Both the position numbers and the translations under genes were made by a program. From Clavelina lepadiformis (Eukaryota > Chordata > Ascidiacea > Aplousobranchia > Clavelinidae), in the NCBI RefSeq assembly GCF_947623445.1, contig NC_135240.1, positions 5,890,001-5,954,000 on the forward strand: a DNA stretch of 64,000 bases, given 5' to 3'. Shown one piece after another: positions 39,710 through 51,619 of this stretch. Each line of letters starts with the position of its first letter. Within the stretch, counting starts at the first letter, position 1. The notes under the pieces are model-generated. The model was not told the origin of the DNA and did no database searches. It saw nothing but the letters and a program-made list of their open reading frames with translations.

Positions 39710-40840
39710 TTAAGAACAAATAGATAGATGTTCCATTGCCACTGTTAAAACTGTCATGCCATATTTACTTTTCTTAATAAAATTAAAACTTGGCTCGTCA
39801 AAAGCTTGCATCACAAAGTGTGGATCAACAGAGAGTTTTCGTCTGCGCACATAAGCGATCGCATCTCTAACTGCATTAAGAAATTGTTTGCAACGAATTG
39901 TTATATAATATCGAGAGTCTAATTGATCCATCTTCACAACAGCTTCATGTTCTAGGCATTTCTTCCGTATTAGATGTCCACTGGCTACATACCTATGCAA
40001 TAGCGAGGCAAGGGCTTGATAAATTAAACTCTTCTTCTCTGCTTTGTTGACTTGATACCAATCTCTTTCTTTACCTTCGGATGATTTCTCTTTAAAGCAG
40101 AAGTCAATAGAAGCCTGGATTTCTTGCACTTCCATCAATTCATAACCAAAAAATTCGTGCGGTGCAATTAACGAAGTCTGAATCAAATCTTTTAACTTGA
40201 CTTCCAAATCTTTCTTTAACTCCCTTGACGCAAGATCAACAGCAAACGTTTTTGCTAGCGTACGCTGGTGTTCATCTAACTTTAACGGTTTGTCATAAAC
40301 CTCTTTGTACAATTTCATTTGATGTTGTAGTCGTTTTTCCCAGACATCATCCAAGCCTCTAGAATCCTTCACAGCCCATGTGCCATTTGACAAATAAATA
40401 GAATCATTCCAAAGTCCTCTTTTAACAAAACCATGCACAACAACAAAATCACCCAACACGATGCTTCTTTGAAGGCCGCCTTCAAACGGCTTAAGTAAGT
40501 CTTCAGGGGCTGAGTTGAAAATATCGATATTGCCTGCTTTCTCACTGCATGACTGTCCAGGTCTTTGAGCAAGGCTGCTACGGGGAATATCGCAATAACA
40601 TTGCATGCTTCCAGTTCCATCATCCACAGCGCATAAGACAGTGTCTTCTTTATGCTTAATTGAGGTTACAACTCCCAATACTTCAATGTTTTTCACTAGA
40701 TGCGAGTTGTACAAAAACAAATTTTTGCTAAATGGGAACGGCTTCAGTTTAAGGATGTCACAAATCAACAACTTGCCTGGATCTGTGCACAAGAAATCCG
40801 GTGCATCACGTAGTGCAGAAAACTTTGAATCGGCTTCCAT
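39710..40840 (-). CDS. STN1: CST complex subunit STN1 (OBFC1), intronless
   Basis: STN1 is a subunit of the CTC1-STN1-TEN1 complex, which binds single-stranded telomeric DNA and promotes fill-in synthesis by DNA polymerase alpha. The frame is 376 residues without an intron, close to human STN1 (368). The N-terminal OB-fold contains KLLICDILKLK, LFLYNSHLVKNIEVLGVVTS and the strand-rich VLCAVDDGTGSMQCYCD. It is followed by FVVVHGFVKRG and EVYDKPLKLD, which aligns with the KVYDQPF region of human STN1. The C-terminal part (about residues 200-376) corresponds to the paired winged-helix domains and contains IYQALASLLHRYVASGHLIR. The start is the first ATG of the frame and is followed immediately by conserved-length sequence. 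It is divergent from VPS35L, with 1.07 kb between the two starts. Confidence 0.92.
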   Translation of the reverse strand: MEADSKFSALRDAPDFLCTDPGKLLICDILKLKPFPFSKNLFLYNSHLVKNIEVLGVVTSIKHKEDTVLCAVDDGTGSMQCYCDIPRSSLAQRPGQSCSEKAGNIDIFNSAPEDLLKPFEGGLQRSIVLGDFVVVHGFVKRGLWNDSIYLSNGTWAVKDSRGLDDVWEKRLQHQMKLYKEVYDKPLKLDEHQRTLAKTFAVDLASRELKKDLEVKLKDLIQTSLIAPHEFFGYELMEVQEIQASIDFCFKEKSSEGKERDWYQVNKAEKKSLIYQALASLLHRYVASGHLIRKKCLEHEAVVKMDQLDSRYYITIRCKQFLNAVRDAIAYVRRRKLSVDPHFVMQAFDEPSFNFIKKSKYGMTVLTVAMEHLSICS

Positions 40841-41910
40841 GGAATCCCGTAATTCCTTAACACTAGCTCAACAAAATCAGCAAACAATGGTTTGCAATTA
40901 CAAGTCGATACTCAGGCAGCAGATCAGCATTGATTGAATTAGACTTGATGTTAACTTAGGCCCATCAGTTCACAACCACAGTTTGAACGCTTAAGTTAGC
41001 CTATATTTCAGGCTAGCCGCTTAAATAACAATATATCAATGCTTTTCTACGCTACGTTACACTGTTTGACTATTACATTAATACCATGTCATTATTATAA
41101 AGTCAGAATGCATCATTCAAAAAGTAAATTCCCAAACAAGGTGCATTCCCGTTTTAGGATTAGAGCAATTTCACAACGGTTGACAGAAAAATGTTACAAA
41201 CAAATTTTTCAATATAATAAACTATCCGAAACTATTAAATCGTTTTCTAAATGCGTAATTTTCTTTGTATTGCTCTATAAACTAAATAACACTCAAATGC
41301 CAACGAAACATTTCATGATGTAAGGTTAAAATTAAAGGGATATCGGCTGACGGCTTGATGTATGTAAGCACATATAGATAGATCAGTTTAACGAACATGC
41401 CAGGCATAGCCTGCCCTATAACATTATGGCGAGGCTATACCGGTTGGTGTGATCGGCCTAGTTTGCTGCCAGTAATGCAGTAATAAATATCCATTTAGCC
41501 TACTCGAAATCGAAAACACAAGCTTCCATTAGGCTATTTCTTTTTTACTGGGCTATTACATTTACAGTGGTATGATTAAGTGTACGGGATAATCCTGATG
41601 CAAGCACATAGGCCTACACTGTAAAAAATCTTTTCTAATTATAAGTCAGTGAGACAATTGAGACTAACTATAAGCCATACTTTTCGTTGGAAGACTAACT
41701 ATTAGTCTCAATTGTCTCACTGACTTATAATTAGAAAAGATTTTTTACAGTGTAGGCTACGGTAGCAATTTATCACACAGGTCTATTTTTACTTTTGCAC
41801 CCCTAGAAGGATCACAGCTAGGTGTACTGGTATACACTGCACTAAACACCTCGGAGCAGGTAACGAGGTTTGCAGCAAGCTTGCCAGGAAAGCAGCTGAC
41901 AAAACTGGAA
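40841..41910. other. Divergent intergenic region between STN1 and VPS35L
   Basis: This presumably contains both promoters. Apart from the hairpin MITE at 41617-41752 I see no repeat, coding exon or clear core promoter element. Purely AT-rich open frames in it have no protein-like character. Confidence 0.4.
41617..41752. mobile_element. 136-bp hairpin MITE, copy 2
   Basis: This copy has the same length and sequence as copy 1 except for one base. Here the 51-bp inverted repeats are perfect. TA flanks the element on both sides (41615-41616 and 41753-41754). It is inserted 159 bases upstream of the VPS35L start codon. An RNA copy would fold into a hairpin with a 51-base-pair stem. Confidence 0.92.
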
Positions 41911-44900
41911 ATGGATTCAGTAAAATATGCTTGGTATGTTTACTTTTAAATTAGTTAAACTTTTCACATTGGAATAAGTTAAATTAGCCAATTTAAACAT
42001 TGATGTCATATTTTTTAACTATTAGCAATAACACTATACGCAGGAAACCACGGAAGTTTAATTATTTGAAAATTGCTGAGAAAAACAGATTAAAATCAAC
42101 ACGACTTACTACTACTGATTATCACCCGTTGAAATCAATTACTGTCACGAGTACTAGTGCTTTGAAAGTGAAGCATTCTGATGGGAAGAGCACTTATTCA
42201 GAAGCGAAAGGGACAAAGTACATCTAGCTGTGTTTGTATATTTAACTGGTTTTCATTGTAACATTCCTCACAGGAGGAAAAGTTTATGTTTAGAGTTATT
42301 TTCCCAATTCAGCGTTAACCTTAAAAGACATCACAAATGGCAGCAACCTGATTTGAAACTTTCAGTATAGAGTTGTACTTAGCAGTAGACTGTATAATTT
42401 ACTGTCATTAACATAGTCAATTCTTTCTTAAGCTGTTTAAAAAATATTGATCAATTAATATTGGTATCTTACTAAAACATTGTTTTGCCAAATTTCATGT
42501 TTCATTTTTTTCAGAAAAAAGAAAGAACCTGAAGTTGCAGACTTCGTTGATCCACTGTCAGCTTTGACACTCACTGATCCATTGTCGTCTTCTCAAGAAA
42601 GTCCAGCTAAGACTGTATGTTTTTTTCAACTTAAATTATCAAAAAGCTTGCCTCGGTTTTAATTTTTTGCATGCAATGCAAATGCGATCATGAATTTTTT
42701 TAAAGTTTGCTTTGTACTTTTTTTGTAGATCAAGCAGCAGGAAGATGTAGGAGGAGAAGATGAAAATGAAGATGACTTCGAACCATGGACTTCCAGGGAA
42801 TTTGTGAAGGTCTGATTTTGCTTATCATGCGTAATAATATAATTTTGCATAATAATATGCGTAAGTATATAATTCATTAATTTATACTAATGTGCATGCA
42901 TTGTTGTATGCAACTTAATGGTAATAGAATTCCAGAAATACTTTCAAGAAAATTAAGAAAAAATAATGTCGTTTTTTTCGGAATCTCATCAGTCTTAGTC
43001 TCATCATTCAAATGACATTGGCAAGACACAATAATGATAACACATAGAAGCATAATGCAAAAAATGAACATGATCATGTATATTGTTACTTTTTTTGCAG
43101 TTAACGATGGCCTCAGTAAGCGCCAAGAACGGTGAGTACAACAAAATCTAGTCGTCATGGTATTTGATGGTTTGTTAGTATATTGATTGTTTTTTTGCAA
43201 TCGCAAGTATTTAGGCCTACTGCCGGTATATAAGCCACATATAACTTATGCTCAATTATATGATAGGTTTTTAGTGTTAGATACTGATATATGGATACAG
43301 AATTACATATAATTTTATGGTTTTTGCTGGCACTAGTTTTTTTTCTGTAGTGCCCAAGCGTTATCAATCTGGGGCCTCAGTTTCAGACAAACTTAAAGAT
43401 CGGCTCGGAGAACTGGATGATTTTGAAGAGGTTTAACTGTTTATAACATAAAGAAGCAAAGTATTATGATGTAGTCTTCTTTGACTCTTCTTATAAACAT
43501 TGGCTTACTGGTATAATATTTAGGGAGGTTTCATGGAAATGCAAAATTTGAATCAACAAGAATTTATGGAGCGGATTACAATGCTAAATGAAACTCTAAC
43601 TGAAGCATGGAATGAAAATTTGAAAGTTAAAGCTTTAAAAATTGCCATTCAGGTAATAAGTGATCCCCTTAATTGATTTGGGAAGATCACTCTGATGGAG
43701 AAATTTTAACTAAGCTCTTTGTTGTAACTATTGTTGGGTGATTGTTATTAGAGCGCAAAACTTTTGGGAAACACTGCAATCATGCAGTTTTATCCGAGCA
43801 AATTTGTTCTGGTCACAAACCTACTTGATACATTTGGTGAGTAGCGAACACTATGTAAAAGCAGTTACTGTTCTTTTGATTTACTGTACTTCTTTTTAGC
43901 TTGAAGTTTTTATTGGTAATTATTATTCTCCTTAAAAATGAAACATTCGAAACTTATTCTAAGGCAACAGGCGTAGGTGCTGCCACTAACAAATTCCTGG
44001 TGGTAGCAGAATTTTCAAGAAAATCTGTGCCTTTCTTGCACTAGGCAATCGTGACATAGCATAAACCTAGCAGCACTGATTAAACAAAATACATTTAAAA
44101 TAACTAACAAGGATACCGTTGAATCATATGTTTTAGGATCGTTGGTATTGCGTCGGATTTTTTCCATGTGCAAGGGCATGGATAAAGGTAAGCCAGATAT
44201 TTCAAGGAGAATTTTGATAGTCAGCAATGTAGATAAATTCACTTGGTCTACTTTACCAACGATGTCAACATGTATTTTCACACAGATAATATTGACGCAA
44301 ATACGGTTCCAGAAAATGCCAGAGAAATCTGCATGAATTGGCTGCTGAAGATTGCCTCGATACGTGAACTTCTTCCAAGGATTTACATCGAAGCAGCGAC
44401 ACTGCACTGTAGCAGTTTTCTCAAAATCGGGTACTTTTACTACATGACTGCAACGAGAATCCTAAACAATTCTGTCCTGCTAAATTTTTCTTTAAAATTT
44501 GTATGATATTCTCGATATGTTTCAGGGAGTCAAAAAGTACCCTATTGCGACTCACCAGCATGGCTCGTGGAATCGGAGATCCACTGGTTGCTACATACTT
44601 TCGGACATACCTATGTCATGTATGCTAATCATCTGTATTATGCCTTTATTTTTGCTCAATTTTATTTCAATGTTAATCATGCTTTGGGAAGCAAGCAGAG
44701 CAATTTCTTTACCAGCCCCTGTTAAAGAGAAAGGATGAAAAATTGCTTGAATGAACGTTTAGCTGAAGTCATTTTTCGCACTAAATTACCATTATTTCTA
44801 GGTTGGACAACTCTATCTTCCAAAGTTCCAAGGCCACCTAAAGCCTAACCTTTACGATTTTATAGTGACATACAAACAGGTAGGACTAAGTGTTTACAAT

Positions 44901-47900
44901 TTTTAATTGCTCATGTCATGTCGTTTACATGCTTTCAATTGGCTGTCAGGTGCACACAGCTTCGGTGCAAAATGTCATGGCAACTCAGAAACTTGACATG
45001 CCAACTTACTTGAGCCTATACAAACCAGCTCTAGAATGGATGATATCATGCCTGGCACATAAAGCACATGAGGTGAGATATCCTGGCTAGGCTTAAGCTT
45101 TCCTCTTATGGCGACTTGAATTTTTCAATAATAACTTTGTCTTAACCAGGCAACTTTGAACGAAGTTACGGAGAGGTGTTATAAAAACATTAGCAGTCTT
45201 CTTTTGCTCAACTGCTGCATCACCGCCTTCAATGCTGAGTATGTTGCTACACGTGCTCTTTCGTTTTGCTCTATCTTCAATGGAAGTCAGGATACTTTAT
45301 TTCCAAAGGTATTTAAGAGATAATGTATGTTGTATGCAATCTAGATTTAATGTGCATTGAAACAGTGTAAACACTAAACATCTTATGAGTTTAGTTTAGT
45401 TTCTGTAGTCTCTTATGAGCGCTTTTATTTTAGTATGTTGTTTACCAAACACTTGGGGAGAAAGTGGTAAAGGCAGATCCCCCGGAAGCTGAAAGGCTCC
45501 CACTGCTCAATGAAGTCTGGAAAGTGCTTGTGAAAATAAGGAACCCCGAGGTAAAGAGTCTGTCAGCTTTACTCTAAGTATTACTTTCCTGTTATGCGAC
45601 AATTCTAGCCTTCTAACAATTGAAACTCTAATTCTAATTCTTAAAATTGCCGAGATACCTTACTTTCTATGCCTCACCCATTGATATTTTTGCAGCACTA
45701 CATGGCTTGTGCGATGATTTGGGTTGAGTATGTGGCCAAGAATTTTGCTGTAAGTAGACAGATTTCGCACTAAAAATGATTAGTTTACCACCTGCAGGAA
45801 TATTTGTTGATTCGATTGCGTTTGCACAGAAAAAGGAAGTTAACACTGTACTAAATGACATCATCAAGCACTTGACACCAGATAGGGCCTTTAAAAGGTT
45901 CTATCCACAGGTTGGTTTTAATCTCAGTTCCTTTTTGGTCAACTGAAGTATTCTATGATAGTGTTATTACACGTATTATTCGTTGTCATGTAAAGGATGG
46001 GTTATTATATTTTATTATCAACAGTGTGACTGCATTTAAGCAGAGCGTTCTGTACTAGTCACTATCCAATTTAACTTTCAGCTCAAGTCTGTGGTCGGTA
46101 CAATTCTCAGCCATACGAACAACTTCAGTGACATATTTGCTATGGTATGTATATTTCTTTGTCTCTAATTGTTTCTTACGTATGCAGTGAGCAGTGAATA
46201 TCCGGGTTTCTGAATAACTGAATTTTTGCAGGAAAAATTCTTGCCTTTTCTTGACTTGTTTCAAAAGGATGAGCGCAAGGAAGAAGTGTGTCAGATGATC
46301 GCCGAGAGTTTTATCAGGTGCCGAGATTACCAATTGTACATTAAAAACCATAGATGTGAATGAAAATGGTGTACCTTATGGTTATTCATACGACACAAAT
46401 CAGTGCCGTTAATGGCTTTATATGCAATTCCATTTACTACTTTCACTGGGACCATCCAACCTGGTTTTTATTTGTTCTTCCTACTGCCAGCAATCAGGAG
46501 CAAGCATTGTCGGACCCGATAGCAATTAATGGCCTCATGTATGTGTGCAAGGCAATGCATGATTCAATCAAGTAGGTTTCTTAAAACAAACCAGTTCAAT
46601 GTCTTTTGAATATAACACTGAATGTAATAATTACATACACCTGCCATACAACGTTTTGTAAAAGACTAACAGTGCGATTTGTTTCAGTGCACTCAGTATG
46701 GAGGGAGAAAAAACCTTAGTTAGCTCCCTTGTTTCTGGAGTTGTTCTGAAGGTATTTTGCATAATAATCGAGTGACTTCTTAGTGTTGCTTCTGCTGCCT
46801 AGTGTGTACAAGTGTCTAATGACTGCTTAGTTTCGTGCATTATCAAGAAACTAAACGTAAGATATTGTTAAACAGACTGCTCAATCTACCACCATACGTA
46901 ATCTTATTCTGTTACAGATATCCTTTGGGAAGGATTTTGAACAGCAACTGAGCTTTTATGTAGAATGCCGCGCTTCATTTCGTGGCCTTGACACTGTACT
47001 TGCTTGCCTGGTTCATGCTGTCAATAAGCTTTCGGCCAAAGTAACATCCATTGTCAAAGGAAATCATACCAGGAAAACTGCTGCTTTTGTTAGGGTAATG
47101 TTCGTCTTTTTCAGTGAAAAATTGCAATGATTGTTACTTTGAAATGAGAAATACTTCTGTCTTTACCTTATATTAACCAATTTAAAGCAATGGCGAGGTA
47201 CAAACGGAAGAAACGTAACTAAACTTACCTAAAATATTTCAGGCATGTACAGCATATTCGTTCATCACCATCCCATCATTAATTGACATCCACTCAAGGC
47301 TGTTGTTGTACTTGGAGTCTGGTCAGGTGGCTCTCATTAGTCAATGCATCACTCAAGGTAATGCTCTCGGCTAACTTACTGTGTTTATTTTTTAATGAGT
47401 TTATAATTTTCTTGCAGCTGACGCAATGTACAAATCTGCTATCAGTATGATATTTGAACTGGCCAGTGTGAAAGACTCAAAATCTGTGTTTTCGCAAAAT
47501 TTGCTTTGCAACTTTGTCACCAATTTTCTGTCCAGTTTATTAACCGTACCAGTGAGTAATATGTTGTAGACTCATTCCGATTTCGTGAGGTTTAAGCGTT
47601 TAATTTTCATTTCAACTTGAATCCCAATTTGACTATTTTATCCGGACAGGATAACACAGAAAAAGGAGTTCTCTACCTGCTTCGTGGATTACTTAACGTT
47701 ATTTCAGACTCAAGTGCTGTTGTGAATCCGGACACAAAATGCCTGATATTCATCAAAGTGTTGTCTGTACTGACTGCATATGGCCAGGATCAATACATTT
47801 ATCATGTGGATAAAGGTGGGCCATGTTCAACATTCTAAGCAAGAACTTCAGTCTTCAGTGTGAAGAAAGCATGACTATGTCACCTCTGTTGTCTGATAAA

Positions 47901-48859
47901 GTTTTCCAACTTGTTAATCAACAATCCAATGCATCAATTTTAATGCTATTCAAATGCAACATAATATAACTCAGTGTTTAAGTTCTCACTTTTTGTTGTT
48001 GCAACGCAGTGGATTCCAATGAGAATTTGTACAGCAGTGATCCTAAATTTCTGGCTGAGATCAACAGTATTGGCACCACTGTACTTGATGAAATTTTGGG
48101 ATACTTAGTGTCACCTGTCGCACCCCCGGTAATGGTTTGCCGATCTTGCCCATGCTTTTTTTCGAGTTTTAAAGTCATCACCATGCATTCAAAGTAACAG
48201 GAGTTTAAATACAGCAGTTTGACAACTTTTGTTTTTACATGACTGATTGGTTTTAGGAAATGAAGGCTCAGAGTGCATGTGCTTTCCATTTATTTGAGAC
48301 TGTGATGGCCCATGCCGATCTCGATGATGAAAGCATGCAACATTTGGCAGCGACATCTTGGGGTATTTCAAATCAAGACGGACAAAACAAAAACGCGGTA
48401 TGCTTTGATGAATGAATTTAACTTGAACGTATTGAAAATAAGACACTTTTGGTTATTACATATTAATTTCCTTGTTTGAAAATCAACTATGACCTTGTTC
48501 AAAGCAACACCCACACCCAAGTACAGTTGAAGCTCTTTCATTACTTCGAGTTATTCAAAACTGGTTAAATAGTTACTTGGACCACTGACGTTGCTTTGTG
48601 TTGTGTAAAATCTCATATGAAGCAAAGTTTAGTTAATGACCTACTTCGACTTGACAAGATATAGCAAAAATGAACATTTAGCAATATTTCAAGTTGTTCT
48701 GGATGTAATAAGAGTTTAAGTGGATTAATAATGTGAAAATGATTATTGTTAGGAACATGTTTATTTTTCCTACAGGCACGAATGCTGGCAGAATTCAAAA
48801 AATCAGGAGGTGTCTATCAGAAAATAGCAAGTGTGATTCAATCTCAGCCCCAGGCGTGA
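41911..48859 (+). CDS. VPS35L: VPS35L, Retriever/Commander complex subunit, about 25 exons
   Basis: This is an endosomal cargo-recycling protein, the VPS35-like scaffold of Retriever within the Commander complex. The first coding exons are 41911-41933, 42026-42217, 42515-42615 and 42730-42810, and the last ends at 48859 with [10 protein letters not shown]. The N-terminus carries [13 protein letters not shown], matching DYHPLKPITVT of human VPS35L, then [13 protein letters not shown] and [12 protein letters not shown]. The helical solenoid follows with [83 protein letters not shown] (44520s), [60 protein letters not shown] and [20 protein letters not shown]. These run collinear with the human protein (about 963 residues). 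Introns are mostly 80-400 bp. The exon after the DFEPW block (from about 43101) uses a weak donor context upstream and is least certain. It is convergent with the glutaredoxin gene. Confidence 0.94.
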
Positions 48860-49259
48860 AAAAAAAGTGAATTTTTTTCCATTTGTCATTAGGAAGTCAC
48901 TCATCAGTTGATTAACTTTTATTTTGAAAGCACATTCATCTGTAGAAGCATTTGTTCACATACCAGCAACAATATAACCAATCACACATCCCAGCTTACT
49001 GTTTCCAATAACATCACTTTTTTCTGATTTTAATTAAATTGATTTTTTCTGATTCTTTTTATGTAACGATATAATAGTATGCCATGAATGTGTTTTTTGC
49101 TATGCTACATTACATGTTAGTAGAATATTCTGTGCAATACATTCAAATTACTACAAATGTGCATGGAAATTATTGCATGGAAAGATAACAGGTAATATAC
49201 AGCAGAAGCTTGGAGGTATTCAAGTAACACAGTGGCCAAACAACCTAAACAAATACCAG
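48860..49259. other. Convergent 3' region of VPS35L and glutaredoxin
   Basis: These 400 AT-rich bases hold both 3' ends. TTTATT at 48918-48923 gives AATAAA on the minus strand and could serve the glutaredoxin gene. On the + strand only ATTAAA-type variants (near 49032) are seen for VPS35L. No coding sequence is present. Confidence 0.35.
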
Positions 49260-50108
49260 CTAGGTATCACGGTGGTTAGATAAAATTTCATCCAGCCTTC
49301 CGCTTTCAAATAACTCTGCGATCGTCGTTCCACCGCCAATGTATTCATTGTCAACAAAAACGTAAGGAACTGTGTTCACGCTTGTCATTGATGTAAGTTC
49401 AGCCTGCAGATAAAAAGTTGTTGAAAAAGCTCATCACAAAGCGAAACTGGAGAGTTAGAATGCACATGACTTTGAAAATCTGCAAACTAGGCCTTACACT
49501 AATCTTTGTTAAAGTACCCTTGATCCTTAGTTTTTAACTTTTATATTTTTTATGTTACCTATCGTTCATATCTGTTTTCTGTAAAGCGCCTTTGATTGGT
49601 TTTTTAGTTGGGTATCTAGCGCTATAGAAATGCTTAGTATTATTATTTTATTGATGCTTTTGTACAAAAAATTTTCCCCTCGTATAGCCTAATATTTTTA
49701 AATATAGGCTAGACTGTGTGAGTAATAAGTTTGTTTAAACTTATAAGTTTAGAAATTATTTAGGCTAGGCGATCTGGTGTAGTGTAACCATGGAGACATC
49801 GCATTAGCTGCGTGACTGTGTGATAAATACCGGTAACATTTATAAGTTAAGTGCAAAACACATTAAACAAGACTTCTGCGCATGGAACCGAGTGCTACCC
49901 ACAGTAAGTCGGTGGTGTAACGACTTACTTGCACGTCCTGGCTGTCATTTCGATGATCAAGTTCTATTACGAATGGCTTTCGCACTCCAGCTTTTTTCAA
50001 AACATCTTTAGCAAGGTTGCAATATGGACAGTAAGATTTTGAAAACAGAGCTACCCTGTTTGCTGATATCGCCGATTTTACAAAACCACGCACGGCATTT
50101 GCAGTCAT
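49260..50108 (-). CDS. GLRX: Dithiol glutaredoxin, two exons
   Basis: This is a small thiol-disulphide oxidoreductase that uses glutathione to reduce protein disulphides and mixed disulphides. Exon 1 (49929-50108) and exon 2 (49260-49403) join in phase to give 107 residues, the usual single-domain length. The active site is CPYC within VALFSKSYCPYCNLAKDVLK (about residues 19-38). The glutathione-binding cis-proline loop is TVPYVFV (about 71-77), and the family's GG-containing loop follows in YIGGGTTIAELFESG. The CPYC form matches cytosolic Grx1 type, while vertebrate GLRX2 usually has CSYC, so I cannot decide between orthologues. No clear mitochondrial presequence is visible in the short N-terminal extension. 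The start is the first in-frame ATG, and sequence upstream has in-frame stops. Confidence 0.92.
49575..49650 (+). repeat. SINE/LINE 3'-tail-like sequence in the glutaredoxin intron
   Basis: GTAAAGCGCCTTTGA (49581-49595), then AGCGCTATAGAAATG (49618-49632), and a short TATTATTATTT tail form the arrangement found at the 3' ends of many SINEs and their partner L2/Jockey-like LINEs in marine animals. It lies in the single intron of the glutaredoxin gene, in the opposite orientation to the gene. No head sequence is recognisable. Confidence 0.5.
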
Positions 50109-50424
50109 TCTGATTGTAGCCGGGTAGTGGATAATAAAAACAATACGGCACCTGCTTTAAAAAACTAACCCCTCTTTCTTCAGCCACATCTCCGCTTACT
50201 ACTCCCTGCAAGATATATACATATAGAAATCTTATAACACGACTACCAAAAATGACTCGGTAGCGGATTCGTAAGATCTGGGGTGTCCAAACTTGAAACT
50301 GTGGCCCACATGATCAAATGCCGTCCACCACATGGTTTTTTGCCCTCAGCTATCAACGGGATTTGGACCAAATATGAATGAAGATGTTAGAAGTTCACGT
50401 GAAACAACTATTATTTAAACATGT

Positions 50425-50805
50425 TATTTTATGATATGATAATCTTTATTCTTGGACTGAGGAAAGTCTTTGCACGACTTAAACCGGTGATGATTCCTCA
50501 TCGCTAGCGCCGCGGTTACCGAGTTAGCCTTTGTGCAAGTTCCGATTGTCACACATTTTTTGTATTTTGGCATATATTGTCGGCTCGGTAGCCGAGTGGT
50601 TCGGGCGCTGGTCTCGCAATACACCGCATCGTTTATTGTGGCCTAGCTTAAAAAAATAAAAATAAATAAAAAATTTTTGGCAATCGGAACTTAAACAAAG
50701 GCTATCTTGGCAACCGGGACTCGAGCGATGACGAATCATCACCGGGTATAAGTCGTGCAAAGACTTTTCTCATTCCGAGGATGAACATCATTATACCATA
50801 CCTTT
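50425..50805. repeat. Large imperfect foldback around a tRNA-like sequence
   Basis: The left arm includes AAGTCTTTGCACGACTTAAA (from about 50464), then CCGGTGATGATTCCTCATCG, and GTGCAAGTTCCGATTGTCAC. The right arm, read on the other strand, repeats these with few differences, ending at about 50805. Arms are roughly 110-160 bp. The loop holds TAGCCGAGTGGTTCGGGCG (50592-50610), followed by CTGGTCTCGCAATAC, which resembles the 5' half of a serine or leucine tRNA including a good polymerase III A box. No convincing B box or tRNA 3' half follows. It is probably a tRNA-derived SINE in foldback form, or two head-to-head copies. Confidence 0.6.
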
Positions 50806-51619
50806 TTAATAGAAACTATTACCCTAATTTAGAACTATCTGCTAGGTGTTTTTAGTAGAACGAGCCGATATTTTGGGTACACAAATTGTAATTGTTGTGG
50901 CCCTTTTGTTATACCATACGATTCAAATATGGAGTAAATCTCTTCAATCAATCGTTTTATTTTTCGTCAAAAGTGTGATGGGGACGAAAAAATCAAGTCA
51001 GTTGTTCATCAGCATGTACTGATGAATGGGAAAAAGTGATAAAGCCGAAAAGGCTTAACCGCATTTGTATACTAAATTTTATCACCGCACCTGACTTTAG
51101 AAAACAAAAGTACCAATACCGATGGGATGACTGGTGAGGGTCCAATTAGACAACGAACACCAACAAAAAAAGTTCGCATATTTAAAACTCTGTTTGTTCG
51201 CCCACTTTACTTTTGTAAAGCATGCCAACTGTGTTAATCAGACATTGTTTGCCAGCTCAACTTACGTAGTGCCTATATTGGTCTGTATAACTGTATAGAA
51301 GAGTGCCCTAGCAATGCCGTAGTAGGTTACGCATTCCGCTGTTAAAAACAATTGCGTAGGCCTATAATCTGTAAGCGGCTTGGTTCATAGAATGGGCACC
51401 TAAGCAAAACGTTGATGTTAGTTTTTAATTGAATAGGCCTAGTTAGATTTAAATTAGAATAGTGTTTGTCAAACTCTTGTCCTTTTGGAACGATTGTTAT
51501 AATAACTCTTGAAAGTCCGACCCTAGTTATACCTACGTATTTTGATTATCAAACTCGACTCAGGTCAAAGGTCCTAAATGTTCCAAAAATGCAAGAAGCA
51601 TGCGTACAACTAGAAAGTA

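Noticed and set aside
50585-50660. An intact tRNA gene
   Set aside because: The 5' half and A box are tRNA-like, but there is no convincing B box, T arm or matching acceptor stem, and it lies in the loop of a long foldback.
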